Shown: in pieces, positions 33,785-42,849 of the stretch
Position numbering within the stretch: the first letter of the stretch is position 1
Layout: each line of letters opens with the position of its first letter
NCBI GenBank assembly: GCA_035718275.1
Contig: DASTHI010000046.1
Coordinates: 1 to 64,000 of the forward strand
Direction: 5' to 3'
Origin: Pseudolabrys sp035718275
GTDB lineage: Bacteria; Pseudomonadota; Alphaproteobacteria; Rhizobiales; Xanthobacteraceae
DNA: 64,000 nt
Program-made: the position numbers and the translations under genes
The notes under the pieces: generated by a model
Told to the model about the DNA's origin: nothing
Seen by the model: the letters and a program-made list of their open reading frames with translations, nothing else
Database searches by the model: none

Positions 33785-34621
33785 ATGTCGAGCCTCGGCA
33801 CCAATCTGGCGTGCAAGCCCGCTGACTACAAATCGGACATCAAGCCGATCTGGTGTCCGGGTTGCGGCGACTATCACGTCCTCATGTCCTTTACGCGTGC
33901 GTTCGCCCAATTGGGATTGCCTCCGGAGAACATCGTGGTGGTATCCGGGATCGGCTGCTCGTCGCGGATTCCGGCTTACACGAACTGCTACGGCTTCCAT
34001 GGCGTGCACGGACGTTCTCTCGCACTTGCCGCCGGCCTGAAAGTGACGCGTCCGGATCTCACCGTCGTGGTCGCCAGCGGCGACGGCGACGGTTATTCGA
34101 TCGGCGGAAATCATTTTCTGCATGCCTGCCGCCGCAACATCGACATGACCTATGTGGTGATGGACAACCACATCTACGGCATGACCAAGGGCCAACCTTC
34201 TCCTACCACCGAACCCGAATTCGACACCGCGCTGGCACCGGGCGGCACCGGTGTTCGGCCGTTTCATCCGCTCGTGGTCGCGCTCGCCTCGGGTGCGAAT
34301 TTCATCGCCCGCTGTTTCTCGGGAGAGCCGAACCAAACCGCCGAGGTGCTGGTGGAAGCGATCAGGCACCCGGGATTTTCGTTTGTCGAGATACTCAGCC
34401 CTTGCGTGACCTTTCGTCCCGATGAAAAGGCCTGGAAGGATCAGGTGCGTCCGGCTCCCGTTCCGGCGACCAGCGACCAGGGCAAAGCGGCTCGCCGACT
34501 CATGACCGACGACGGCTTCAATCTCGGAATCCTCTATCGCGGCGATCGGAAGCCGTTCCAATCGGCCGTTCTCGGAAAGGCTGCGGATTGGGCTGATTTG
34601 GAGAAAGGTTTCGAATTGTGA
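33785..34621 (+). CDS. korB: 2-Oxoglutarate:ferredoxin oxidoreductase, beta subunit
   Basis: A 278-residue TPP-binding subunit. WCPGCGDYHVL and GIGCSSRIPAY mark the N-terminus, and GDGDGYSIGGNHF is the TPP motif. Begins 2 bp after the korA stop with GGAG upstream. The family assignment is firm; 2-oxoglutarate as substrate follows from the bcr context. No separate ferredoxin-like delta subunit is present, consistent with two-subunit Kor enzymes. Confidence 0.9.
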   Translation: MSSLGTNLACKPADYKSDIKPIWCPGCGDYHVLMSFTRAFAQLGLPPENIVVVSGIGCSSRIPAYTNCYGFHGVHGRSLALAAGLKVTRPDLTVVVASGDGDGYSIGGNHFLHACRRNIDMTYVVMDNHIYGMTKGQPSPTTEPEFDTALAPGGTGVRPFHPLVVALASGANFIARCFSGEPNQTAEVLVEAIRHPGFSFVEILSPCVTFRPDEKAWKDQVRPAPVPATSDQGKAARRLMTDDGFNLGILYRGDRKPFQSAVLGKAADWADLEKGFEL

Positions 34622-35139
34622 GCAAAGGTCCCAGAGTTGCAAGTCTCAACGATCTGCTTGCGGTAGCATACAAGATCGAAATCGATGCGGTCGAACGCTA
34701 CAACCTGTTGGCCGATCAGATGGAAACACATAACAACCCTGAGCTGGTGAAGGTCTTTCGCGACCTCGCCCGCGCCGAGGGCATCCATGGCGAGGAGATC
34801 CGCCGGCTGGCCGGAGATTTCGACGTCGTCAGCCGTGCGCATGAAGTCGCAAAATTCGAGCGCGATGAAAGTCCTGAAGAAGCCGACCTCGGATCTGCCC
34901 ATTACATGATGACGCCATGGCACGCGCTGCAACTATCCCTCGCCGGAGAGAAACGTGCTCTTGCCTATTTCACCTCGATCGTTGATACGGCGAAGGATCC
35001 CAAGGTAAAGGCAATGGCCGCCGAACTCGTCGAGGAGGAAGCCGAGCACGTCAACCTGGTGTACAGATTGCTGGACCGCTATCCGGCACCGCGAGAAGAT
35101 TGGTCCTACGACCCGGATCCCCCCACCTCGCAGGAATAG
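34618..35139 (+). CDS. Ferritin-like/rubrerythrin-family diiron protein
   Basis: A 173-residue helical protein with ferritin-like metal-ligand spacing: IEIDAVERY, RAEGIHGEEI, LSLAGEKRALAYF and LVEEEAEHVNL. It begins with GTG overlapping the korB stop (GTGA), so it is translationally coupled. It has no rubredoxin domain. Possible peroxide or O2 scavenging, or iron supply for the O2-sensitive Kor and Bcr enzymes; neither can be told from sequence. Confidence 0.75.
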   Translation: MSKGPRVASLNDLLAVAYKIEIDAVERYNLLADQMETHNNPELVKVFRDLARAEGIHGEEIRRLAGDFDVVSRAHEVAKFERDESPEEADLGSAHYMMTPWHALQLSLAGEKRALAYFTSIVDTAKDPKVKAMAAELVEEEAEHVNLVYRLLDRYPAPREDWSYDPDPPTSQE

Positions 35140-35178
35140 TTTGACGAATCTCCTGCATTGGCTGAAGCAGCTTGTCGC

Positions 35179-36519
35179 TCAGTTGGGTTTGCTTCGCTTG
35201 TCCACGACACGCACGGCCTTGCCCTGCGAGCGCGGGACCTCCCCTTCCGCCTTGACAGAGACGCTGCAGGTCACGCCGATGAGAGATTTGATGTGGTGGG
35301 CGACAGCCTGGGACTTGCGTTCGCGCTCAGCCTCGCTCAGCGCAATACCTGGCGCGACCTCCACGTCGACGGTCATCGCGTCGAGCGCGCCCTCCCGGGT
35401 CAGCACGATCTGGTAATGCGGCGCAAGGCCTGGCAGACCAACCAGGACCGCTTCGATCTGTGAAGGATAGACGTTCACGCCTCGAATAATGAGCATGTCG
35501 TCATTGCGCCCGGTCACGCGCATGATCCGGACATGCGTGCGCCCGCAACTGCAAGGCTCGTCGCTGAGGCGGGTGATATCGCGCGTCCGATACCGGATCA
35601 TTGGCAGCGCCTCCTTGGTCAGCGTGGTGATGACCAATTCACCGGTCGCTCCCATCGGCAACGGCTGCAACGTCTCCGGATCGATAGTTTCGAACAGGAA
35701 GTGATCTTCCCATCCGTGCAGTCCGGACTGGACCATGTGACACTCGGAAGCGACGCCCGGCCCCAGGATTTCGGATAAGCCATAAATGTCGATTGCGCGA
35801 AGCCCGAGCCGCTGCTGCAGATCCTGGCGCATAGCGTCGCTCCACGGCTCCGCCCCGAACACGCCGACCTTCAAGCTCGATTGTCTCAGATCGAAGCCCA
35901 TTTTCTGGGCCACCTCTGCAATATTGAGAGCGTAGGATGGCGTGGCGCACAGCACGCTCGCCTTGAAGTCATTGATCAACGTCACCTGTCGTTCGGTGCC
36001 GCCTCCGGACGCCGGCACGACCGTGCATCCAAGACGCTCGGCACCGTAATGCGCTCCGAGCCCGCCTGTGAACAGTCCATATCCGTAGGCGTTGTGGACT
36101 ACATCACCGGGCAACGCGCCGGCACTGGCAAAGCAGCGCGCCATCAGGTCGGCCCAGGTGCTGAGATCACTACTGGTATAGCCGACGACAGTCGGCTTGC
36201 CGGTCGTTCCAGATGACGCGTGCACGCGCAGCAGCTGCTCGCGGGGTACCGCAAACATTCCGAACGGATAATTGTCGCGCAGATCGGCTTTTGTCGTGAA
36301 GGGGAAGCGTACAATGTCCGACAACGATTTGAGATCTTCCGGACTTACTCCAGCCGCATCAAACTTTTTTCTGTAGTGAGGAACCTTCGCATAGGCGAGA
36401 TCGAGTGTCTGCTTCAGGCGCGCCGTCTGCAGTCTGGCGAGCGCCTGTCGTGGCATCGATTCAACGTCAGGATCATACATGAACGTTTTCGACGCTTTCG
36501 CTGCTGTTCCCGTTCTCAT
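35179..36519 (-). CDS. paaK: Phenylacetate-CoA ligase
   Basis: A 446-residue adenylate-forming enzyme of the PaaK type. Motifs: ASSGTTGKPTVVGYT, IYGLSEILGPGVA, MIRYRTRDIT and GRNDDMLIIRGVNVYPSQIE. It converts phenylacetate, ATP and CoA to phenylacetyl-CoA. It is the last gene of the pad operon, 25 bp after the padCD fusion, which makes the anaerobic (Pad) function more likely than the aerobic Paa pathway. Confidence 0.88.
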   Translation of the reverse strand: MRTGTAAKASKTFMYDPDVESMPRQALARLQTARLKQTLDLAYAKVPHYRKKFDAAGVSPEDLKSLSDIVRFPFTTKADLRDNYPFGMFAVPREQLLRVHASSGTTGKPTVVGYTSSDLSTWADLMARCFASAGALPGDVVHNAYGYGLFTGGLGAHYGAERLGCTVVPASGGGTERQVTLINDFKASVLCATPSYALNIAEVAQKMGFDLRQSSLKVGVFGAEPWSDAMRQDLQQRLGLRAIDIYGLSEILGPGVASECHMVQSGLHGWEDHFLFETIDPETLQPLPMGATGELVITTLTKEALPMIRYRTRDITRLSDEPCSCGRTHVRIMRVTGRNDDMLIIRGVNVYPSQIEAVLVGLPGLAPHYQIVLTREGALDAMTVDVEVAPGIALSEAERERKSQAVAHHIKSLIGVTCSVSVKAEGEVPRSQGKAVRVVDKRSKPN

Positions 36520-36544
36520 CGCAAGCTCCCCTTTGCTCGATCAC

Positions 36545-38134
36545 TCACCGCATTGACCAGCCGGGCTTCACCGAGGGTCCGGAAAAACCGGCCCCGCGCA
36601 CTGGCGTATGGACAAGCGCAAATCCCTGATTGAAGCCGGAACGGGTGATCAAAATGAACTTCAGATACGCGCCGGCAGCCGCAATACAGAGACCCGCAGC
36701 TACAAGAATGTTGGCAAGCACGGTGCTCGCCATCCCGAAAGCGATCAGGACGGACGGAATAGCAAGACCGACGACAAAGAACCGCAAGCTGATGCCGCGC
36801 AATACCTTGAGTGTTTCAGTCGGCGCACCGTCGGATTCAAGAGTGTTTCGGTAGCTCCGCCACACCCACGCGCGCAGAGCGGCCAAAAGCAGTGCGGTCA
36901 GCGCAGAAGACGTGACGAGCAGATCGGCCGCTGGAAATTGCACGGCTGCTGCCAGAAACAGGCCGCTCCCTTCGGCAAGCCCGGTCACGATCATCAATGG
37001 AATGATCCAGGATACGCGCCAGGCCGGAATGCCCTTCGCTTCCTTCAAGATCATCGCCTGGCTGCAAAGGAACAAGCCGGCGATGGCAGCAGCAACGATG
37101 AGGAGGATCGGCAGTCGCGACACAAGCGCCAACGCTGCCAGCGGAAAGAAGATCGCAGCTATCCAGGCCTCGCGCGCCATCCACGAGCGCTGCGGCTGGC
37201 GCAAGACATAGATGGATCTCAACGGCCGTCCGATCTTCAGCAAGACAAGGAATAGGCCAAGCGCCATGAGCCCGAGCGCGATCCAGCCGAGATGCACAAG
37301 CTCGCCATGCGCAAGCCCCGCTAGCGCGGTGAAAACGAACAGCCCGCTGCCCATGCCGCCGCAGATGAAATTGCCAGCTGCCTTCCAGTCCCAATGTTGC
37401 TGCTGTGAGGGTTCCACACCGCGCGTGCGCAGACGACCCGCAGCACCTGCGGCTTGCGAGGCAGGCAAAGCAGCGTCCCTGTCGGGGTCATCCGCCTTGC
37501 CGTAGAGATAATGAAAGCTTGGATCGGTCCCCAGCTCCGCATGCATGCGGAAGCTGCGCTGCTCACGCAACAAGCGCGAGACATTGCTGTTGGGATCGTC
37601 GACATCGCCGAAGTGCAGAGCATCGGCAATGCAAGAGTTGACGCATGCCGGCGTGGCACGCGGATCCTCCCCGGGCATAAGGCCGTTCTGAATTCCAAAG
37701 TCGACGCGATCGGAACAAAAGGTGCATTTTTGCGCCACGCCAATTCGCGCGGCATCAAGTCGCTCGACCTCGTTCTGCGTGGCGGCTTCATAGGCGAAGT
37801 GCGGTTCGTGAACGAGGAAGCGCGCCTGATAGGGGCATGCGACTTCGCAATAGGCGCAGCCGATGCAAAGCTCGTAGTCGATGGTGACGATTCCGTCTGC
37901 ACGCTGGCGCGTTGCCGTCGTCGGACAAACATGCATGCAAGGCGGATCGGCGCAATGCTGACAGCCGACCGGCACGAATACGCGGTTGACGTTCGGATAG
38001 CTGCCGGCTTCGATATCCAGCACCTTGCGCCATTGCACCGCCGGCGATGTGGCGTTCGCATGTCTGCATGCCGCGGTGCACGTCTGGCATCCGACACAGC
38101 GCTCGAGATCCGCCACCATGACCCATCGAGTCAT
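36545..38134 (-). CDS. Phenylacetyl-CoA:acceptor oxidoreductase, fused Fe-S and membrane subunits (PadC-PadD)
   Basis: A 529-residue fusion. Residues 1-230 form a four-cluster ferredoxin subunit: CVGCQTCTAACRHAN, CQHCADPPCMHVCPT, CIGCAYCEVACPY and CTFCSDR with ACVNSC. Residues about 255-500 form an NrfD/DmsC-like anchor with eight predicted helices. In Thauera the equivalents PadC and PadD are separate. The complex oxidises phenylacetyl-CoA to phenylglyoxylate and passes electrons to quinone. ATG 38134 overlaps the padB stop (ATGA); a longer frame to 38272 is a shadow of padB. Confidence 0.8.
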   Translation of the reverse strand: MTRWVMVADLERCVGCQTCTAACRHANATSPAVQWRKVLDIEAGSYPNVNRVFVPVGCQHCADPPCMHVCPTTATRQRADGIVTIDYELCIGCAYCEVACPYQARFLVHEPHFAYEAATQNEVERLDAARIGVAQKCTFCSDRVDFGIQNGLMPGEDPRATPACVNSCIADALHFGDVDDPNSNVSRLLREQRSFRMHAELGTDPSFHYLYGKADDPDRDAALPASQAAGAAGRLRTRGVEPSQQQHWDWKAAGNFICGGMGSGLFVFTALAGLAHGELVHLGWIALGLMALGLFLVLLKIGRPLRSIYVLRQPQRSWMAREAWIAAIFFPLAALALVSRLPILLIVAAAIAGLFLCSQAMILKEAKGIPAWRVSWIIPLMIVTGLAEGSGLFLAAAVQFPAADLLVTSSALTALLLAALRAWVWRSYRNTLESDGAPTETLKVLRGISLRFFVVGLAIPSVLIAFGMASTVLANILVAAGLCIAAAGAYLKFILITRSGFNQGFALVHTPVRGAGFSGPSVKPGWSMR

Positions 38135-40878
38135 GCCGCTTTCTCCAGCCGCGTAATCTTGACCTTGACGAGATCGGCACTCGATCCGGTGGCATCCGTC
38201 AGGTCGATCAGCATCGGCACCAACGCATTCATGCTCGGCGCATGGAAGTCCTTGGCGAAAGGCGTCGCCCAATGATCGAACTGACCGATCATCAGCAAAG
38301 TGTCAGGACGAATTCCCTCACAGAGCATGACCCGGCCTTTGGTCTCGTTGAGCGGCGAACGAACCTCGACGATGTCGCCGTCGGCAATGCCGAGGCGTTC
38401 CGCGACCTGCTGGTTCATGACGACATTGCCGTGGCCGGCAACATTGTCCGCTACTTCCTTGATGAGCTGAATGCCGACATTGCCGCCCCATGAGTATTGC
38501 ATGCTGCGAGCCGTGATCAGCCAGAAGGGATAGTCGGCAATGCGCACCGAATAATGCTTTTCCAGCGCGCTCTCCCACAACGCGTTCAGGTCGTGCCAGT
38601 GCGGCAGCGGTTCATATTCGGTGAGTTGCTTGTCCCACCAACGGATGCCGCGCTCATGCAGCCGGCGGCCAAGCTCTCTGCCGATGCGGAAGAGCTGCTC
38701 CTGGTATGGCTGCTCGAAGCGCAAGCCTTCAGCGACCAATTTCGGATAGAGATACCACTGCAGCCGGGCAAACGGCTTCACGCGAAAGCCATGGTCGCGG
38801 AACCAATCAAGCCCCTGCGATTCGGCCCCGTCGGTCAATTCGGCGCTTGCTGCCCGGCAGCTCGCATCCCAGATCGTCTCGACATCGTGCGCCTTTTCCG
38901 GTGCAAGCGAGAAATCGTAGTTCTTTCCGGACAGTTTGATGCCGGCCGCGCCGCGGTTGATCGCCGCATTGTATGGCTCAAGCAGACCGGTCCGGTGTGC
39001 GAGCTCGGTCGCGATCCAGGTAAAGTCCTTCGCTTCACCCTGCGGAGGAACGGCCGGCGCACGCAGCGCAAAGCCCTGATAATCCCAAAACTGTTCGACA
39101 TATTTCGTGCCGCCGATGCGCAGCAGCTGCAATCCTTCGAGGTCGGTACAGTCGGGCAGCAGGACGTCCGCAACATGGTTCGTCTCATCGCGCGTATAAG
39201 CAAAGCAGACCACGAACGGAAATTTGGCCATTGCCTTGCCGACAGCCTGGGTGTCCCAGAACGAGATCGCCGGATTTGTACGATAGACGAACCACACGTC
39301 CGGCGGAGATGCCTCCGGCAGATTTTCAAAGTTCTCGTTCTGCATCATCCATGCGAGATGAGTGGGACCGAGCGCCTGGCTCCAGGCCGAGTCCGCAACG
39401 AGCGGCACCAATGTCCGATGCACGCTGCGTACGGTCGGACGCGAGATCCAGTCCTCCTTGCTGGTTGGATTCATCGGATATTGCATGAAACCATCGGGAC
39501 CCGGTTTCACGCTTGACCAGCGATTATCGGCCGGACGATTGAGCCTCACCGTGGTGCCGAGGGTGCTGCCGGGAACTTCAAGTGCGCCGAAGAGACATCC
39601 AATGAGAGTCCGCGCCCAGCAGCACTCGTATCCGCCCCACCCATTGTTGACGGTCTTGCCGAGCGATATCGATACTGGTCGCAGCGGCAGCGTCGTTCCC
39701 TCGACAACGATCGTCTCACCCACGCGCGCATGCTCGAGAAACTCGTTGGCTATGCGGCGAATGGTTGCTGCCGGCACATCGCAGATCGAAGCCGCCCACT
39801 CCGGAGAATAATTCTTTACGTGCGCAACAAGATGCTCGAATGCGGGCCTGACGGTTATGCGTTCGTGCGGGATGATCGTTTCGTCGGCATCGATTTCGAT
39901 CCCATCCGCGACAAACGACCCTTCCAGGGCGGGTTCGACACCGGCAGCATCGAAAGGCACGGCACGTCCGGTCGCGATGTCATGCATAAGCGGTTTTCGA
40001 GTTGCCGGGTCACGCAGGAAAAGGCCATTCGGTCCGATCAGGTAAGGCGAAGACGTGCGATGCTTGAGAAACGGAACATCCAGGCGCGCACGCGGATGTT
40101 CGTGCAGGAACACGTGGATCATCGCGAACAGAAAAGCCGAGTCTGTTTTCGGCTTGATCGGGATCCATTCGGCCGAGCAGGCGCCGGTCACCGAGAGATG
40201 CGGTTCGATCTGAACCCGCTTCATGCCGCGCTTGCGGGCATCGGCGTGCCGCTTGACGCCGCAGACGCCACCGGAAGCTTCGACGTTCGCACCGAAGGAG
40301 ACAAGATATTCGCAAAGCGGCGTGTCCGGCGAAACCGTGAAGCCCCGGTGCCACAGCTCGCCATAGAGATGCTCGGAGTGATAGCACTTCACGCCCTGTC
40401 CCGAGCCGAAGCTCATGTCGATCGGACCCCAGGCCGCCAGGAATGCCGGCAACGTACCCATGTAAGCAGTCGGGGTGCCACCGCCGCCGAAACTGGCGGC
40501 GACCCGCGGATAGCCTGACTCGTCTGTCAGTCCCTTGGCCCGCACGGCGTTAAGCTTGTCGGCGACGAGTGACAGCGCTTCGTCCCAGGAGATGCGGACG
40601 AAACCGGGGTCCTGATCACGCCCCTTGTCCGGATTCGTGCGCTTCATCGGATAAAGAATCCGATGCGGATTGTAGGCCTTCTGCACTAGGCCGAATGCCT
40701 TGACGCAAGCTTTGCCGCCGGCTGGATGGATCACTCCGGCATCAAAATTGGGAGTGACCTCGGTCGCCACTCCGTCCTGAACGCGCACTTTCAATAAATC
40801 GGGTCCAGCAACGCACTGGTAGCAATAGGTCGAAACTGTTTGCTCGTTGGGCGCGGACTTGCCCGGCGTTTTCATCAT
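38131..40878 (-). CDS. padB: Phenylacetyl-CoA:acceptor oxidoreductase, molybdopterin subunit
   Basis: A 915-residue Mo-bisPGD enzyme of the DMSO reductase family. The N-terminal cluster site reads CYQCVAGPDLL then GGKACVKAF, so only three of the four usual cysteine positions are cysteines. Further landmarks: FGGGGTPTAYMGTLPAFL, FGANVEASGG, VNNGWGGYECCW and the C-terminal SWGGNVGIQLIKE. No Tat signal is visible, implying a cytoplasmic face. The adjacent Fe-S/membrane fusion and phenylacetate-CoA ligase support the Pad assignment. Alternative: another aryl-CoA or arsenate/thiosulfate-type member. Confidence 0.8.
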   Translation of the reverse strand: MMKTPGKSAPNEQTVSTYCYQCVAGPDLLKVRVQDGVATEVTPNFDAGVIHPAGGKACVKAFGLVQKAYNPHRILYPMKRTNPDKGRDQDPGFVRISWDEALSLVADKLNAVRAKGLTDESGYPRVAASFGGGGTPTAYMGTLPAFLAAWGPIDMSFGSGQGVKCYHSEHLYGELWHRGFTVSPDTPLCEYLVSFGANVEASGGVCGVKRHADARKRGMKRVQIEPHLSVTGACSAEWIPIKPKTDSAFLFAMIHVFLHEHPRARLDVPFLKHRTSSPYLIGPNGLFLRDPATRKPLMHDIATGRAVPFDAAGVEPALEGSFVADGIEIDADETIIPHERITVRPAFEHLVAHVKNYSPEWAASICDVPAATIRRIANEFLEHARVGETIVVEGTTLPLRPVSISLGKTVNNGWGGYECCWARTLIGCLFGALEVPGSTLGTTVRLNRPADNRWSSVKPGPDGFMQYPMNPTSKEDWISRPTVRSVHRTLVPLVADSAWSQALGPTHLAWMMQNENFENLPEASPPDVWFVYRTNPAISFWDTQAVGKAMAKFPFVVCFAYTRDETNHVADVLLPDCTDLEGLQLLRIGGTKYVEQFWDYQGFALRAPAVPPQGEAKDFTWIATELAHRTGLLEPYNAAINRGAAGIKLSGKNYDFSLAPEKAHDVETIWDASCRAASAELTDGAESQGLDWFRDHGFRVKPFARLQWYLYPKLVAEGLRFEQPYQEQLFRIGRELGRRLHERGIRWWDKQLTEYEPLPHWHDLNALWESALEKHYSVRIADYPFWLITARSMQYSWGGNVGIQLIKEVADNVAGHGNVVMNQQVAERLGIADGDIVEVRSPLNETKGRVMLCEGIRPDTLLMIGQFDHWATPFAKDFHAPSMNALVPMLIDLTDATGSSADLVKVKITRLEKAA

Positions 40879-41285
40879 GTCGATCCGGCGAGTTTGGCCG
40901 ATTTAGCTTTCAGGCGTTCGATGGTTTTTTTTACGTCGACCACGAAGCGGCCGTGCGTTCCACTGCTGATCTGCTCAAGATCGTCTTTGGCAGTTATCGC
41001 GAAAACAATTTTGCGTCCTTCGACCGCGCTGACCGTGACGGCAATCTCCACGGTCATACCGAGCAATGTTGGAGCGAGATGCTTGATCGATACATCGGTG
41101 CCGACCGAGTCCTCTCCTGCATCGCAATGATCAAGGATCAACTGCCGGCAGGTCATCTCAATATCGCGCACCAGGTAGGGCGTGCCGTAAACTCGTCCTT
41201 CCTCTCCCATGAATCCGATCGTGCGATCACGATCAATTTCAATGCGGTTGACCCCCGCGAGGCCCGGACGAAGACTCTCCTTCAT
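40875..41285 (-). CDS. Acyl-CoA thioesterase-like hot-dog protein
   Basis: A 136-residue single hot-dog domain similar to FlK/PaaI-like thioesterases: VYGTPYLVRDIEMTCRQLI with the Glu, SVGTDVSIKHLAPTLLGMTV with the His, and SGTHGRFVVDV. As first gene of the pad operon, coupled to padB by ATGA, it may recycle CoA from dead-end phenylacetyl-CoA or benzoyl-CoA. A hydrolytic step in releasing phenylglyoxylate is also possible. Confidence 0.75.
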   Translation of the reverse strand: MKESLRPGLAGVNRIEIDRDRTIGFMGEEGRVYGTPYLVRDIEMTCRQLILDHCDAGEDSVGTDVSIKHLAPTLLGMTVEIAVTVSAVEGRKIVFAITAKDDLEQISSGTHGRFVVDVKKTIERLKAKSAKLAGST

Positions 41286-41346
41286 GGCCGTCTCCGTGAA
41301 ATTTCAGTGACCATGCCAAAATACGTCCAACCTCCACAAGTTCGGC

Positions 41347-41360
41347 TTGACGAACGTCAA
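41347..41360. promoter_or_regulatory. Fnr/Crp-family box upstream of the pad operon
   Basis: TTGACGAACGTCAA is a perfect TTGAC-N4-GTCAA palindrome. It is centred 68 bp upstream of the thioesterase start, and nothing else begins nearby. Confidence 0.72.
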
Positions 41361-41372
41361 TCCTGGCCGCTT

Positions 41373-42074
41373 TTAGATGCCCAGATAGGCTTCCTTGACG
41401 CGCGGGTCGGCCTGGATGGCGCCTGCTGCCCCGCTCAATGTTATGGAGCCGGTTTCCATGACATAGGCGCGATCCGCGATCGAAAGCGCGGCGCGCGCGT
41501 TCTGTTCCACCAGGAGAACGGTGAGGCCGCGCTCTTTGAGCGCCTGGATCGCCAGCAGCACCTGGTCGACGAGATTCGGGGCCAATCCCATCGATGGCTC
41601 ATCCAACAACAGCAGCCGCGGCTTTGCCATGAGAGCGCGACCAATCGCAAGCATTTGCTGCTGTCCGCCTGACAGGGCCCCGGCAGGCAGTTCCCACGCC
41701 GCTTCCAACATCGGAAATATCACGCAAATCTGCTTGAGATCTTCGTCCAGATCTGCCGCAACACGCGACCAGGCGCCGAGCACGAGATTGTCCTTGACCG
41801 ATAGGGGCTCAAAAACCTGGCGGCCTTCGGGCACCTGCGAGATGCCGAGGGCGACCCGCAAGTGTGCCGGCTTGCGTTCGATCGGTTCACCTTCGTAACG
41901 AATGCTGCCGGCAGTAATCGGCTGAACGCCGGAAATCGCGTGCATCAAGGTCGTCTTGCCCGCGCCGTTCGCCCCAATCAATGTGACTATTTCGCCCGCG
42001 TCAACGTGCAGACTGACGTCGTGCAGGACTTCGATGCGGCCGTACGCGCTTTTGATGTTTTCAATCGAAAGCAC
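41373..42074 (-). CDS. livF: Branched-chain/aromatic acid ABC transporter ATPase LivF (system 1)
   Basis: A 233-residue ABC ATPase: Walker A GANGAGKTT, signature LSGGQQQM and Walker B LLLLDEPSMGLAP. The GTG at 42074 follows AGGAGG by six bases and overlaps livG by 14 bp; a frame to 42185 is longer but lacks such support. Last gene of the livK-H-M-G-F operon of system 1. Confidence 0.9.
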   Translation of the reverse strand: MLSIENIKSAYGRIEVLHDVSLHVDAGEIVTLIGANGAGKTTLMHAISGVQPITAGSIRYEGEPIERKPAHLRVALGISQVPEGRQVFEPLSVKDNLVLGAWSRVAADLDEDLKQICVIFPMLEAAWELPAGALSGGQQQMLAIGRALMAKPRLLLLDEPSMGLAPNLVDQVLLAIQALKERGLTVLLVEQNARAALSIADRAYVMETGSITLSGAAGAIQADPRVKEAYLGI

Positions 42075-42849
42075 GAGTCGCCTCCTGAGAACCGTGTACG
42101 CCGAGATAGGCCTCGACCACCGCCGGATCGGAGCGTACTTGCTCCGGCGAGCCTTCGGCCAAGGTTCTTCCATGAGCGAGGACATGAACCCGGTCGGAAA
42201 TGTTCATCACCAGCCGCATATCGTGTTCGACCAACACCACGGTTATTCCATCCTTCACGATGGAGCGGATCACGCCCTCGATCTCCTGCGTTTCGACGGG
42301 ATTGCATCCCGCCGCCGGTTCGTCGAGCAATAGCAGTGTCGGTTCGCTCGCGAGCGCCCGCGCTATTTCGAGTCGCTTAAGCGCACCATAGGCAAGCGCG
42401 GCGGCGGATCGGTCAGAGGAACTGGCAAGGCCAACGCGGGCGAGCGCCGCATGCGCCGCTTCAGCAGTAGCCTCGTTCTGCCGGGCGACGGCCGGCAAAT
42501 GCAACAGGTCGGCGAGGATTCCGGTTCGCTCGTGGCGCTGACGTCCGACCATCACATTTTCCAGCACCGACATCCGCGAGAAGATCTGAAGATTCTGAAA
42601 CGTTCGCGACAGCCCTCGCCGTGCGAGATTGTCTGGCGAAAGACCCGTGACAGTTTCGCCGGCAAACTGTACCGTCCCATCATCGGGCGTATAGATTCCG
42701 GAAACGAGGTTGAACAACGTGGTTTTGCCGGATCCGTTCGGTCCGATGATGGAAAACACCTGTCCGGATTCGATTGCGATATTGACGCCATCGATGGCGC
42801 GCACACCGCCAAACGTGATGGACAGGCGATCGGTCTGCAAAATAATCAT
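42061..42849 (-). CDS. livG: ABC transporter ATPase LivG (system 1)
   Basis: A 262-residue ABC ATPase with GPNGSGKTT, LAYGALKRLEIARAL as a LivG-type signature region, and TLLLLDEPAAGCNPVE. The long LivG-type region between Walker A and signature is present (TFQNLQIFSRMSVLENVMVG). Coupled to livM by ATGA. Confidence 0.9.
   Translation of the reverse strand: MIILQTDRLSITFGGVRAIDGVNIAIESGQVFSIIGPNGSGKTTLFNLVSGIYTPDDGTVQFAGETVTGLSPDNLARRGLSRTFQNLQIFSRMSVLENVMVGRQRHERTGILADLLHLPAVARQNEATAEAAHAALARVGLASSSDRSAAALAYGALKRLEIARALASEPTLLLLDEPAAGCNPVETQEIEGVIRSIVKDGITVVLVEHDMRLVMNISDRVHVLAHGRTLAEGSPEQVRSDPAVVEAYLGVHGSQEATRAFD

Noticed and set aside
32064..34621. KorAB as a phenylglyoxylate or pyruvate oxidoreductase
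   Set aside because: Two-subunit make-up with a gamma-alpha fusion and position beside had-bcr match 2-oxoglutarate:ferredoxin oxidoreductase of Thauera-type clusters; phenylglyoxylate dehydrogenase has five subunits.
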